Positions 36,962 through 49,035 of a stretch of 64,000 bases of DNA are shown piece after piece. The translations under genes were made by a program, and so were the position numbers. The stretch is from positions 236,951 to 300,950 of the forward strand of contig JACRMV010000006.1 of NCBI GenBank assembly GCA_016235025.1, written 5' to 3'. Source of the DNA: Rhodocyclales bacterium (GTDB lineage Bacteria; Pseudomonadota; Gammaproteobacteria; Burkholderiales; Rhodocyclaceae). Within the stretch, counting starts at the first letter, position 1. Each line of letters opens with the position of its first letter. Below the pieces are notes generated by a model. The model was not told where the DNA came from and did not search any database. It saw only the letters and a list, made by a program, of their open reading frames with translations.

Positions 36962-37195
36962 TCAATGCAACGGCGGTTTCCTTGTCGTTTGGCCAAGGGT
37001 TACTTTGCTGGCCATCAGTTTCGCGAGTTGGTGCTGTAGAACAATCTGCATAGCGGCGCGCCCCAGATCGGGCAAGAGCCCTCGCTCCAAAATCACCTGT
37101 GCGGCATACGCAAGATCGCCGTGCTGCGATATATCGTTACCAGACACTGCGCTGCGTAGCGCGTCCACTAGACACTCCAGTTCCTTGCCGCTCAT
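36962..37195 (-). CDS. Small element protein of unknown function
   Basis: A 77-residue protein, MSGKELECLVDALRSAVSGN and onwards, mostly helical, without recognisable motifs. The start at 37195 is supported by AAGGAGATTGAGC directly upstream; a longer frame upstream lacks such a site. It lies between the Zn-finger-like protein and the capsid gene. A role in packaging or regulation is possible but not shown. Confidence 0.6.
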   Translation of the reverse strand: MSGKELECLVDALRSAVSGNDISQHGDLAYAAQVILERGLLPDLGRAAMQIVLQHQLAKLMASKVTLGQTTRKPPLH

Positions 37196-37229
37196 GCTCA
37201 ATCTCCTTCCCTTCGTAGTAGTTCGGTGT

Positions 37230-37499
37230 CTATACGTCTGCACTTTCATCGCGTTCGGCTGAAATCAACTCCGCCAAGCGCGCCTCCTGCCGCTCGATCT
37301 CCTTGGCTGCATTCGCGGCCCATCGCTCGGCGCCCTTAATGCGCCACAGTGATTCACTTTTTTCCAGTTGGGCAATCCGGGCATTGAGGCGGCGAATTTC
37401 CATCATCGTCGTCTTCTGGCAGGTTTCGCCGCAGTACCGGCGCGGCCGGCCTGATCCCTCCCGATCCTGGAGTTCCTTTCCACATTTCAGGCAATTCAT
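37230..37499 (-). CDS. Small zinc-finger and coiled-coil protein
   Basis: An 89-residue protein. MNCLKCGKELQDREGSGRPR followed by RYCGETCQK gives two CxxC-type pairs typical of a zinc ribbon. Then a Leu/Arg/Glu-rich helix (RRLNARIAQLEKSESLWRIK) suggests a coiled coil. GAAAGGACAAAGG is a good ribosome binding site. Such proteins in phages often bind DNA or regulate transcription; nothing more specific can be said. Confidence 0.7.
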   Translation of the reverse strand: MNCLKCGKELQDREGSGRPRRYCGETCQKTTMMEIRRLNARIAQLEKSESLWRIKGAERWAANAAKEIERQEARLAELISAERDESADV

Positions 37500-37652
37500 T
37501 CCTTTGTCCTTTCAATAAATTCACGTTTTTTGAGGGGTACCCCCCCATTACTCCCGCCCATAAAAATCTAGCTAGGCGAACGGTACCGAGGCTTGGGTCT
37601 GTAGAGATTTGATGCCCCCCCCTATCCCTACCCCTGCCACGCTCGCCCCTAT

Positions 37653-37677
37653 CGAATTACTCGAATAACCGAAAAAC
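37653..37677 (+). repeat. Iteron-like repeat, left arm of a 25-bp inverted repeat
   Basis: Begins CGAATTACTCGAAT and continues AACCGAAAAAC. The reverse complement recurs at 37708-37732 with one mismatch, about 30 bp away. Confidence 0.85.
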
Positions 37678-37707
37678 CGGACTGGGTTCGATCTGCATGA
37701 CTTTCGT

Positions 37708-37732
37708 GTTTTTCGGTTATTCGAGTATTTCG
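37708..37732 (-). repeat. Iteron-like repeat, right arm of the 25-bp inverted repeat
   Basis: Reverse complement of the arm at 37653-37677 with one mismatch. The 30-bp spacer would form the loop of a large cruciform. Confidence 0.85.
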
Positions 37733-37792
37733 ACATACCCCGCCGTCCATGGGCTATGTGTTTGAGTAGAAGAAAGAACCTTTGAAAATGCT

Positions 37793-40132
37793 TCATAGCG
37801 AATTACTCGAATCGTCGAACAGCGCCGGATTGACGTGATACAGCGGCGTCGGCCGCGCCCCGATGTTGCGCTGCATGCGAACAGGCGAGAGCGCGTTCCA
37901 TTCGGTCAGCCGCGCCGCTGCATCCTCCAGACGCTTGACGGTGCGGAACCGGCCCTCCAATGCCTTCTGCGCCTCGCTGCGCTTGAACTGCGTCAGCCGG
38001 TGCGCCTGTATCCAGCGCAGCAGGGCGCGCGCATCATCCTCGATGGCATCGGCGCCCAGGAGCCGGAACGCGCTCTCCGCGTGCGGGATCAATAGCGAGG
38101 CCAGGCGCACCGCACGGCGCATGCAATCGACGTCCACCCGGCGCGCTTCGCTCCGGCTGTGCGCCAACTCCAGCAGCGCCGCGATCCGCGCCACGGCGCC
38201 GGGCAGCTTGCCCGACCAGTCCGAGATGGATTCAAACCGTCCGCCGTCGCCCTGGTTGCGCTCCACCTTCTCGGCAAACACCAACCACAGCTCGCGGGCC
38301 TCGTCGGACAGATCGAGAACTATCGGCGCACCAGGCGGCGCCGGATCGGTGCGCGGCAGCAGCGAGAACAACAGGTTCTCCCATTCGTCGCGCAGCGCAG
38401 AAGGTATGCCGATGCGGGCGCGCACGTCCCGCGCTCCCACCATGCTTTCAGGAATCACAAACAGGAACCGCGCCAGGAGTCCGCTATCGCGGAAGCGCCG
38501 CACGCCTGCCAGCTCGGCCAATATGCCCGGCTGAATCATCAGGCCAAAGGAGAGTGCCGGACGGTCGACGTGCGCCTCGCGGCCGGCGCGATCCACGCGG
38601 AAGGGCGCCCCACTGTGGCTCTGCAGGAAGGCGTCGATATTCGCCACGCCGCCGCTGTACTGCCCCGCAAGAATCTGGAAGATGCCCGGCTCATCCGACA
38701 ACACCGTCATGCGTTCGCCATGTTCGGCTATAAGGCCCTGCAGGCGCTCAGGCGTTACGTCGCCGGTGGAGAGGCGAGGCGCGCGCAGCTCGTCGGGTGT
38801 TGCCAGTTCCTCGTCTTCGATCTGTTGCCGGATTTGTTCTCGCTCGTGCGCGTCAGCCGCCTTCGCCGCTTGCTGCGTCAATGCCTCGATGCGCTTCTTT
38901 GCCACCAGGCGCCGGCTATTGACGCGGGCGATTTCGGCGCGCAGCCGGTCTCGCTCCAACTTCTCATAGCGATGCAGCGGTGCAGCCAGGGCGCCGATGA
39001 TTGCGGTCTTGCGAGCCCCGGAAGGCAGTGCCACCAGCGTCCACAAGCTCAGTGTTTCCCGGTATTCGTCGGAGTAGGGCGCGACTTCGAAGCGGCGTTG
39101 CAGTACCGCCGCCAGCACGGACAAGGCGCACATGATGCTTGCCGCCTCGGGTGTCTGCGTACTGCGCGCAACGGCCGTCGCCATCTCCCCGATGACGCCG
39201 GGAAGCAGATCGGTCGCCGACAGGGCTGGCGTCTGGATCGCGCCGGGCAGCGACAACTCGCCGAATTGCTCGGGGATCTCCTCGCGCCATCCGTTGCCTC
39301 TCGCGATGTAGGCCAGGCTGGCCAATGTCACACGCTGCCCGCCGTCGCGTGCAAAGGATTGCCATCGCTTGCGGTGTTCGTCGGCGTCGAACTTGGCGGA
39401 CTGCTGCGCCCAGGTTGCCCACAAGTCGAAGCCCTGGTCACTCCCGCCTGTCTCATGGTGCAGAGCCATGCCGGTACGCACCCAGGCATCATGATTATCA
39501 AAGTCGCCGCAGTAGCGCAGCATCGCCCGCGTGCGCTCGATCTCATGCGCCGGCAATGTCCTACCCTTGCCGGCCTCGCGTTCGCCGCTTGGCGGGCCTC
39601 CTGCGCGACTTGTTCGTTCCAGCCAGCGCGGCGCCTCGGGAATCTCTACATCGGGCCGCCAGGGATCAAGCTCATCAAGCCAGGTGTAATTCGGCGTCGG
39701 TTCGACGCAGATGTAGCAGTGCGGGCCGTGTTTCAGATCAACATCGGCACCGGCCGTACCTGGATAGCTCGCCCCTTCGCGCGCCTTCAGCAGGTAATGC
39801 CATCCGCCTGATCGGGTGCGCTGCACCGGGCCATCGGGCAGGGCGCCATGCTTCGCCACCAGGGCATCGAAGGTTTCCGCGCCGCGCTTGTCGTCGCGCA
39901 CATCGACGTCGACGGCAACCAGCCCATCCAGCGCCATGCCGACGCCGGCATGGGGCAGGCGTTGGAACCAATCGCGAATGACCGCCTCGTCGGTTGTGGC
40001 GTCTTTGGCGCCGTGTTCGCACAATGGCGCCTTGCTGTGTGGATGGCAAGGGAGGATGCGAAATCCACGGCGGGCATAGCGAACGGCGAAGTCGATCAGC
40101 GATATGCCGCTGGAATCTGATCCTTGCGTCAT
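37793..40132 (-). CDS. Bifunctional primase-polymerase / DUF3987 replication protein
   Basis: A 779-residue protein. The N-terminal about 180 residues are a prim-pol domain (FAVRYARRGFRILPCHPHSK, DGLVAVDVDVRDD with the metal-binding Asp residues, RTRSGGWHYLLK). A PriCT-2-like domain follows at about 205-280 (FDNHDAWVRTGMALHHETG). The rest is DUF3987-like with a degenerate P-loop (ALPSGARKTAII) and SDEPGIFQILAGQYSG. Such proteins start replication of plasmids, phages and satellites. The start overlaps the stop of the upstream Cys-rich gene (ATGA). Next to it lies an iteron-like inverted repeat. Confidence 0.87.
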   Translation of the reverse strand: MTQGSDSSGISLIDFAVRYARRGFRILPCHPHSKAPLCEHGAKDATTDEAVIRDWFQRLPHAGVGMALDGLVAVDVDVRDDKRGAETFDALVAKHGALPDGPVQRTRSGGWHYLLKAREGASYPGTAGADVDLKHGPHCYICVEPTPNYTWLDELDPWRPDVEIPEAPRWLERTSRAGGPPSGEREAGKGRTLPAHEIERTRAMLRYCGDFDNHDAWVRTGMALHHETGGSDQGFDLWATWAQQSAKFDADEHRKRWQSFARDGGQRVTLASLAYIARGNGWREEIPEQFGELSLPGAIQTPALSATDLLPGVIGEMATAVARSTQTPEAASIMCALSVLAAVLQRRFEVAPYSDEYRETLSLWTLVALPSGARKTAIIGALAAPLHRYEKLERDRLRAEIARVNSRRLVAKKRIEALTQQAAKAADAHEREQIRQQIEDEELATPDELRAPRLSTGDVTPERLQGLIAEHGERMTVLSDEPGIFQILAGQYSGGVANIDAFLQSHSGAPFRVDRAGREAHVDRPALSFGLMIQPGILAELAGVRRFRDSGLLARFLFVIPESMVGARDVRARIGIPSALRDEWENLLFSLLPRTDPAPPGAPIVLDLSDEARELWLVFAEKVERNQGDGGRFESISDWSGKLPGAVARIAALLELAHSRSEARRVDVDCMRRAVRLASLLIPHAESAFRLLGADAIEDDARALLRWIQAHRLTQFKRSEAQKALEGRFRTVKRLEDAAARLTEWNALSPVRMQRNIGARPTPLYHVNPALFDDSSNSL
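37799..37812 (+). repeat. Iteron-like repeat, third half-copy
   Basis: CGAATTACTCGAAT, identical to the first 14 bases of the inverted-repeat arm, overlaps the end of the replication-protein gene. Confidence 0.7.
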
Positions 40133-40515
40133 CAGGCGTGCCCTCCTGCCGGCATCGCCATGACCATGCCGGCCTTGGCTGCCTCGCGGGCCTCAACCAA
40201 TAGCTTGTGACTTACCTTGTTGCCATTGGCCCGCATTATGGCGGTGCAATGGCCACACAACAGCCAAGCCGTGCAGTAGATCGCCCCCGACAGATCGAGG
40301 TGAGTAACGCGACCGATTCCTCGGGCCTTACGCGCGGCCGTGAACGGCTTTTCGCACTCACCGCAATGGTCTCCGCAACCAGCGCGGATCAACTCGTCAC
40401 CCAATGCTTTGCTGATTGCGCCACGTAACGGCAGAACCGATAGCATCGGGCACCCTGAGCCCTCGCGCACGGACCAAGTCTTTTGGCCATGAGGCACCCC
40501 CTGGTGGCTTTTCAT
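40132..40515 (-). CDS. Cys-rich zinc-binding protein of the element
   Basis: A protein of up to 127 residues (a start at 40446, MLSVLPLRG, would give 104). Two Cys clusters, GCGDHCGECEKPF and IYCTAWLLCGHC, suggest a zinc ribbon. The gene is translationally coupled to the downstream replication protein, so it may work in replication, for instance as a loader or regulator. The family is not recognised. Confidence 0.6.
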   Translation of the reverse strand: MKSHQGVPHGQKTWSVREGSGCPMLSVLPLRGAISKALGDELIRAGCGDHCGECEKPFTAARKARGIGRVTHLDLSGAIYCTAWLLCGHCTAIMRANGNKVSHKLLVEAREAAKAGMVMAMPAGGHA

Positions 40516-40521
40516 GGCCGC

Positions 40522-40731
40522 TTACCGAGCACGTGACGCGATAACGCGCTCATGTAGCCATTGCGTTATTTCGGATTCAATCCAACCAACAGACTGCGCG
40601 CCTAGGTGTATCGGCTTGGGGAAGGTGCCGGCAGCAGCCATGGAATATATGGTGGAACGGGAAAGGCCCGTGCGGGATTCAACTTGCTTGCGCCGTAGGA
40701 TGGTTAGCGCGCCTTGGATTTGTGCAGCCAT
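40522..40731 (-). CDS. AlpA-family transcriptional regulator
   Basis: A 69-residue helix-turn-helix protein of the AlpA/phage excisionase type: ILRRKQVESRTGLSRSTIYS, then GTFPKPIHLGAQSVGWIESEITQWL. AlpA proteins activate integrase/excision or early genes in P4-type elements and Gram-negative phage satellites. The start at 40731 is chosen because CAACAGGAGAAAG precedes it. A longer frame upstream (MFRTVPERF) lacks a ribosome binding site. Confidence 0.85.
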   Translation of the reverse strand: MAAQIQGALTILRRKQVESRTGLSRSTIYSMAAAGTFPKPIHLGAQSVGWIESEITQWLHERVIASRAR

Positions 40732-40823
40732 GTTTCGCTTTCTCCTGTTGAAGGTAAAGCGCTCCGGAACAGTCCGGAACATAGCTATCCATTATTCACA
40801 TTGAGATTTTGAAATCTTTCTAT

Positions 40824-41364
40824 TTATAAGGGCTGCTTTTTAGAAACTCTTGCGCCGCTCGTCTTTTCGATTTCCTTCCTTTTCCCGTAGTAGGCTGCCC
40901 GCGCGGACTCATACGAAACCGACCAGTCGGCGGCAACGCGCGCGATGGCGGCGGTAGCCTTCAGTCCAGAATCAGAATTAAGTGCATTGGCGATATCGCA
41001 ATAGATACCAAGTCGCTGCCACTCCGCCCGCGAGAATGGAAGCGATATCTTCGTCCAAGGCAGCTGGATTTCATCTTCCCATCGCCCCCCCCTGGATCAC
41101 CTTCCACAACTGATTTGCCAGTTCATTCAAGACTATTGCATCAACTTTTTCTTTATTGAAAACTTGCTCACAAAATCGAATGATAATGCGCAGATGAAAC
41201 TCGTCGGCTTCGACATCAGATAAGGACCCGCTACCAAGGCGTTCGATGTACTCATGAAAGTCTTCCGGACCAGCCAAAAAGTACGGCTCCCTGTCCTGAG
41301 GGTCATTTCTCTTCGATTTTGGCGGCGAGAAAATCAGGCCATCAAAATTGGTACTTTTTCTCAC
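40824..41364 (-). pseudogene. Element gene split in two frames by a G8 tract
   Basis: Frame 1 starts with GTG at 41364 (RKSTNFDGLIFSPPKSKRND) and ends after LWKVIQGGAMGR at 41071. In the next frame, without its own start codon, the sequence continues WEDEIQLPWTKISLPFSRAE and runs for 85 codons to a stop at 40824. The two join if the run of eight G (41085-41092, C on the plus strand) is one base shorter. The result is a protein of about 180 residues with no recognised domain. Possibilities are phase variation by slipped-strand repair, ribosomal frameshifting at the tract, recent inactivation, or a base-calling error. Confidence 0.65.
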
Positions 41365-41472
41365 AACACCCCCTTTCGTGCCCCCTTGATTCAGGATCGC
41401 CGCGCCAGCCGGGTAAGGGTGCCCGGTGTTCGCCCTTGGGGATCAGCCGCAGGCTAGGCGCAGCGAAATCAG

Positions 41473-41958
41473 TTACAGCAAACCTCGTTCCGCGAACGAC
41501 AGCGGCATACCCCGGCCGGCGACAATGAAATGGTCAAGCACCTTGACGTCCACCAAAGCCAGGGCGGATTTAAGCGATCCGGTCAACACTTCGTCGGCGC
41601 GGCTAGGCTCGCTCAGTCCGGACGGGTGATTATGGGCGAATATGACGGCGGCGGCATTCAAGCGCAGCGTCACCTTCACCACTTCACGCGGGAAAACGCT
41701 CGTCTGCGTCAGGGTGCCCCGGAACAGTTCTCTGTACTCGATTAGGCGATTTTGAGCATTGAGGAACAGCGCCACGAATGCCTCATGTTCCAGTTCGGCA
41801 AGATGCAGCATCAGGAGGGCACGAACTGCGCCAGGAGAACTCAGGCACGCGCCCGGCTCACGTAGGCGCGAATTCAAAACAGCCAGCGCCTTGAGAATGA
41901 TTGCATCGCCCCGGCGACGGGGGCGGGCGGGTGCAGCGGTAGAATTGCCAGTAGCCAT
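41473..41958 (-). CDS. RadC-like JAB-domain protein
   Basis: A 161-residue MPN/JAB metalloprotease-fold protein. [20 protein letters not shown] is the hallmark motif, with the two His and the Asp that bind zinc; VLDHFIVA ends the domain. It lacks the helix-hairpin-helix region of chromosomal RadC. Short RadC-like proteins are frequent on integrative elements and plasmids, often near anti-restriction genes, but the function is unknown. Confidence 0.88.
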   Translation of the reverse strand: MATGNSTAAPARPRRRGDAIILKALAVLNSRLREPGACLSSPGAVRALLMLHLAELEHEAFVALFLNAQNRLIEYRELFRGTLTQTSVFPREVVKVTLRLNAAAVIFAHNHPSGLSEPSRADEVLTGSLKSALALVDVKVLDHFIVAGRGMPLSFAERGLL

Positions 41959-42055
41959 GATTCACCTCGTATGTAGGTGGGTTGCGGTCAGGGGTCGCCG
42001 GGTGTTTCCGCACTCGCCGGCCCCGCTTTTTGCCTCGCGGCAAATTCGAGTTATT

Positions 42056-43288
42056 TCATGCGGCGTGCCCGTGCAGCGGGATTACTTGGGCGCCGGCCTT
42101 GATCTTGTCCAGGTAGTCAGCCCACTGCTGCATCATCTTGACGCGCTCCGCCAGATACTCGGCACGGTTGTATGCCCCCCGCACTTCGTCCCGCTCACAG
42201 TGCGCGAGCTGGCGCTCTATCACGTCAGGGCGATAGCCCTGCTCGTTCAGCATGGTTGAGGCCACGGCGCGGAATCCGTGCCCGGTCATCTTGCCTTTAT
42301 ACCCCAGGCGGTACAGCGCAAAAAGCATGGTGTTGTTGCTTATCGGCTTATCCCGATTCCTGCCAGGGAACACGAAGCGGCTGCGGCCGGCGAGCACCTG
42401 TAGCTCACTAAGGATCGCCAGGGCTTGAGCGGAGAGCGGGACGATATGCTCGGATTTCATTTTCATTCTGGCGGCAGGGATAACCCATAGCGCGGCCTCC
42501 TGGTTGAACTCCGACCACTCCGCCCCGATCAGCTCATTGGTGCGGACGAAGGTGAGCGCCAGCAGTTGCAAGGCGTGCATGGTTTGCTTGTCGCCTTGCT
42601 CGGCATAGGTGTCGATTGCTCGCAGTAAGGTCGGCACGTCTTCCGGCCTGACGGCGGCCTGGTGCTTTTTGATGTGCGGCGTCAGAGCGCCCCGCAGATC
42701 GGCGGCAACGTCCCGCTTGCAGCGCCCCGTTGCGATGCCGTAGCGGAACACTTGTCCACACGCCTGCATCAGCCGGTGCGCCAGATCATGCGCCCCGCGC
42801 TTCTCAATCTTGCGGGACATTTCCAAAAGCTCGGGCGCTTCAATCTCGCCAATCGGCCGCGCCCCGATGAACGGGAAGGTGTTAACCTCGAACCGGCGGA
42901 GAACATCGTTGGCGTGTTTCGGCACCCAGGTATGCAGTTGCTTCGCGTACCACTCCCGCGCAACGGCCTCGAACGAATTTTCAGATGCCCGTAATTGCCG
43001 CAGTTTGCCGGCCTTGCGTTCGGCGGACGGATCGATAGACTCCCCCATCAGCCTGCGGTTATCATCACGGCGCTGTCGCGCTTCCTTCAATCCGATTTCG
43101 GGATAGACGCCAAGGGATAGGGATTTTTCCTTGCCGGCCATCCAATACCGCAGCCGCCAGTATTTTCGCCCGTCCTCATAAACCCACAGGTAGAGGCCCG
43201 CACCATCGTGAAGCTTGCGTATGCTCTTTCCCCCGCTGGTGGCGTTGTCGCATTCCTTCGCCGTCAGGGTGTTCTGCTTTGCGGCCAT
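42056..43288 (-). CDS. int: P4-type tyrosine integrase
   Basis: A 410-residue site-specific recombinase. It has the N-terminal arm-binding DUF4102 domain (KLHDGAGLYLWVYEDGRKYW, YPEIGLKEARQRRD), a core-binding SAM-like domain and the catalytic domain with Arg (TFVRTNELIGAEW), HxxR (GHGFRAVAST), His (LAHCERD) and nucleophilic Tyr (RGAYNRAEY). The start at 43288 (MAAKQNTLT) follows GAGGAG. TTACCACG-type boxes lie at and upstream of the start, so the integrase may regulate itself by binding them. It is the gene closest to the tRNA-Ser 3' end. Confidence 0.93.
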   Translation of the reverse strand: MAAKQNTLTAKECDNATSGGKSIRKLHDGAGLYLWVYEDGRKYWRLRYWMAGKEKSLSLGVYPEIGLKEARQRRDDNRRLMGESIDPSAERKAGKLRQLRASENSFEAVAREWYAKQLHTWVPKHANDVLRRFEVNTFPFIGARPIGEIEAPELLEMSRKIEKRGAHDLAHRLMQACGQVFRYGIATGRCKRDVAADLRGALTPHIKKHQAAVRPEDVPTLLRAIDTYAEQGDKQTMHALQLLALTFVRTNELIGAEWSEFNQEAALWVIPAARMKMKSEHIVPLSAQALAILSELQVLAGRSRFVFPGRNRDKPISNNTMLFALYRLGYKGKMTGHGFRAVASTMLNEQGYRPDVIERQLAHCERDEVRGAYNRAEYLAERVKMMQQWADYLDKIKAGAQVIPLHGHAA

Positions 43289-43318
43289 CGTGGTAACTCC
43301 TCGACCGTGGTAACTCTG

Positions 43319-43337
43319 TACCACGATTTTTACCACG
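43319..43337 (+). repeat. Right copy of the element-end direct repeat
   Basis: TACCACGATTTTTACCACG, 17 of 19 bases equal to the copy at 34967-34985. More TTACCACG or CGTGGTAA boxes lie within 50 bp on both sides. Confidence 0.7.
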
Positions 43338-43394
43338 GTCTTACCACGGAAGCAACGGGATTAACTCGGAACGGTCAGGAACGCGCTACACATG

Positions 43395-43419
43395 AAAAAG
43401 CCCGCTGGCAGCGGGCTTT
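43395..43419 (-). terminator. Terminator of tRNA-Ser
   Basis: On the minus strand AAAGCCCGCT-GCC-AGCGGGCTTT is a perfect 10-bp stem followed by further T residues. It lies 33 bp past the tRNA 3' end. Confidence 0.88.
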
Positions 43420-43450
43420 AGGAATAATCTGGAACGGTTTGGAGGTGAAG

Positions 43451-43541
<91 letters not shown>

Positions 43542-43598
43542 GCGCGGCGCGCATTATAACCGGCGCCGGCCGATCCTGAACCGTTGCCGGAGAAAACC

Positions 43599-47615
<4,017 letters not shown>

Positions 47616-47798
47616 GGTTTTACAGGGTCTGGCAAGCGGTCGAACGGGCTGGCACGCCGCGCCCGTTCTGGTTGAGGACGTGAGTGTAAATCATGGCCGC
47701 CGCAACAATGGAATGACCGAGCCTCTTGCAAAAAGCTCAAGGTTGAACTTCCGCACGGAGTGGCCTATAAAGAGGCTTCAGATTCCAAAGTCTCAAAA

Positions 47799-48212
47799 AT
47801 GCGCGCATCCTCTCTCGCACTTCTGGGCGCAAGCCTGTTCGCACTTGCCCTGGCTGGCGGTTGCGCCGCGCCGCAACCGCTGCCATTCCGCCTGGTCGAT
47901 TCGGGTACGGAAGTGCAAAACGGGGCGTTCTTTCCCGATAGCCAGCGCCTCGAAGTGAGGGTCGACGGGGAGCTTTACAGCGGGTTCTATATCGTCGCCA
48001 CCAGCGTCGCCTATTCGCAAACGCTCTACAGCCGGCGTTTCTTTCCGCGCGACACGATAACCACCATCACGTCGAATTCGGCGCGCGCGCATCTTGTCTC
48101 CACGGAAGGACGGCAAATGAACTGCGAGATTTTGTTCGAGGTACGACGTGCGCTGGGCGAGTGCCGCACGCCGGCGGGCAAGGTCTATCAGCTGATTGCC
48201 GACGGACAGTAA
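47799..48212 (+). CDS. Small lipoprotein of unknown function
   Basis: A 137-residue protein with a lipoprotein signal ending LALAGGC (Cys about residue 22). The mature part is short and beta-rich (RLVDSGTEVQNGAFFPDSQR, LYSGFYIVATSVAYSQ) with two further Cys residues (MNCEILFEV, LGECRTP) that could form a disulfide. It is divergent from rarA and convergent with bamD. The family is not recognised. Confidence 0.65.
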   Translation: MRASSLALLGASLFALALAGGCAAPQPLPFRLVDSGTEVQNGAFFPDSQRLEVRVDGELYSGFYIVATSVAYSQTLYSRRFFPRDTITTITSNSARAHLVSTEGRQMNCEILFEVRRALGECRTPAGKVYQLIADGQ

Positions 48213-48228
48213 ACGCAGGCCCCGCGGC

Positions 48229-49035
48229 CTACCAGAGCTTCCACCACGGTTCGATGCGGTTCAGCCCGCGTTTGTAATACGCGCTGTCGGGGAAGTTCTT
48301 GCGCATCACCCGCTCGGCATCGTCGCGCAGATCGTTCATACCCAGCTTGTCATAGGCCTTGACCACGATGAACAGGGCTTCTTCGTTGGCCGGGGCGTCG
48401 GGATAGGTCTTGATGGCGTGCTGGGCGCGGTTGAGCGCGGCGACATAGGCCTCGCGCTTCATGTAGTAGCGGGCGACATGCACTTCGTGCGAAGCCAGCG
48501 CATTGACCAGGTATTTCATGCGCAAAGTGGCATCCGGCGTGTATTTGCTTTCGGGGAAGCGGGTAATCAGCGTCTTGAAGGCATCGAAGGAGTCGGCGGC
48601 GGCCTGCGGGTCGCGCTCGGTGAGATCCTGCATGCTCAGATGGCCCAGCATGCCGAGGTCTTCGTTGAAATTGACCAGGCCTTTCAGGTAATAGGCGTAA
48701 TCGACGTTGGGATGGTTCGGATGCAGGCGGATGAAGCGGTCGCAGGCGGCGATGGCGGAGGCCGTTTCGCCCTGCTTGTAGTAGGCATAGGCGACTTCGA
48801 GTTGCGCCTGCTGGGCAAAGCGGCCATAGGGAAAGCGCGACTCAAGCTTTTCAAACAGCTTGATGCCCTGTTCGTAACCGCCTTCGGCAATCGCGCTCTT
48901 GGCTTCGGTGTAGAGCTTGCTGGCGCTCCACTTGCTGGTTTCGTCGATCTGCTCGGGCAACAATCCGCAACCGCCAGCCAGGGCGAGGAAGGCGACGGGA
49001 AGAAGTGTCTTGAGGATTGCCGCTAAACTGCGCAT
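48229..49035 (-). CDS. bamD: Outer membrane protein assembly factor BamD
   Basis: A 268-residue lipoprotein: signal ending ALAGGC, then TPR repeats in the order ASKLYTEAKSAIAEGGYEQG, FPYGRFAQQAQLEVAYAYYK, HPNHPNVDYAYYLKGLVNF and RFPESKYTPDA. BamD is the essential lipoprotein partner of BamA in beta-barrel assembly. Its start codon overlaps the divergent rluD start by two bases, as often seen for this pair in betaproteobacteria. Confidence 0.94.
   Translation of the reverse strand: MRSLAAILKTLLPVAFLALAGGCGLLPEQIDETSKWSASKLYTEAKSAIAEGGYEQGIKLFEKLESRFPYGRFAQQAQLEVAYAYYKQGETASAIAACDRFIRLHPNHPNVDYAYYLKGLVNFNEDLGMLGHLSMQDLTERDPQAAADSFDAFKTLITRFPESKYTPDATLRMKYLVNALASHEVHVARYYMKREAYVAALNRAQHAIKTYPDAPANEEALFIVVKAYDKLGMNDLRDDAERVMRKNFPDSAYYKRGLNRIEPWWKLW

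Larger units (their letters stand above)
37500..37792. other. Noncoding region with iteron-like repeats; candidate replication origin of the element
   Basis: The only long gap in the element without a supported gene. It holds a 25-bp inverted repeat (below), a C8 run (37615-37622), the palindrome GGGGTACCCC (37534-37543), and lies immediately beside the replication-protein gene. Confidence 0.5.
34967..43337. mobile_element. Integrated phage-satellite-like element next to tRNA-Ser
   Basis: About 8.4 kb bounded by a 19-bp direct repeat (two mismatches). All genes run on the minus strand: integrase, RadC, a frameshifted gene, AlpA, a Cys-rich protein, a prim-pol/DUF3987 replication protein, two small proteins, an HK97-type capsid protein and a small membrane protein. 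The integrase end faces the 3' end of a tRNA-Ser gene, the usual position for P4-type elements. There is no terminase, portal, protease, tail or lysis gene, so it is not a full prophage. The 27-bp repeat found across the rest of the window is absent. The exact attachment core was not resolved. Confidence 0.8.

Noticed and set aside
36784-36996. 70-codon minus-strand frame whose stop overlaps the capsid start
   Set aside because: It needs a TTG start without ribosome binding site and overlaps the end of the upstream gene; the capsid gene has its own GGAG site.
37572-37796. 74-codon minus-strand frame whose ATG overlaps the stop of the replication protein gene
   Set aside because: The coupling is attractive, but the frame runs through the iteron-like inverted repeat and the C8 tract and encodes a low-complexity sequence.
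38159-39811. 550-residue plus-strand frame in the element
   Set aside because: Antisense to the prim-pol/DUF3987 gene; composition typical of a shadow.
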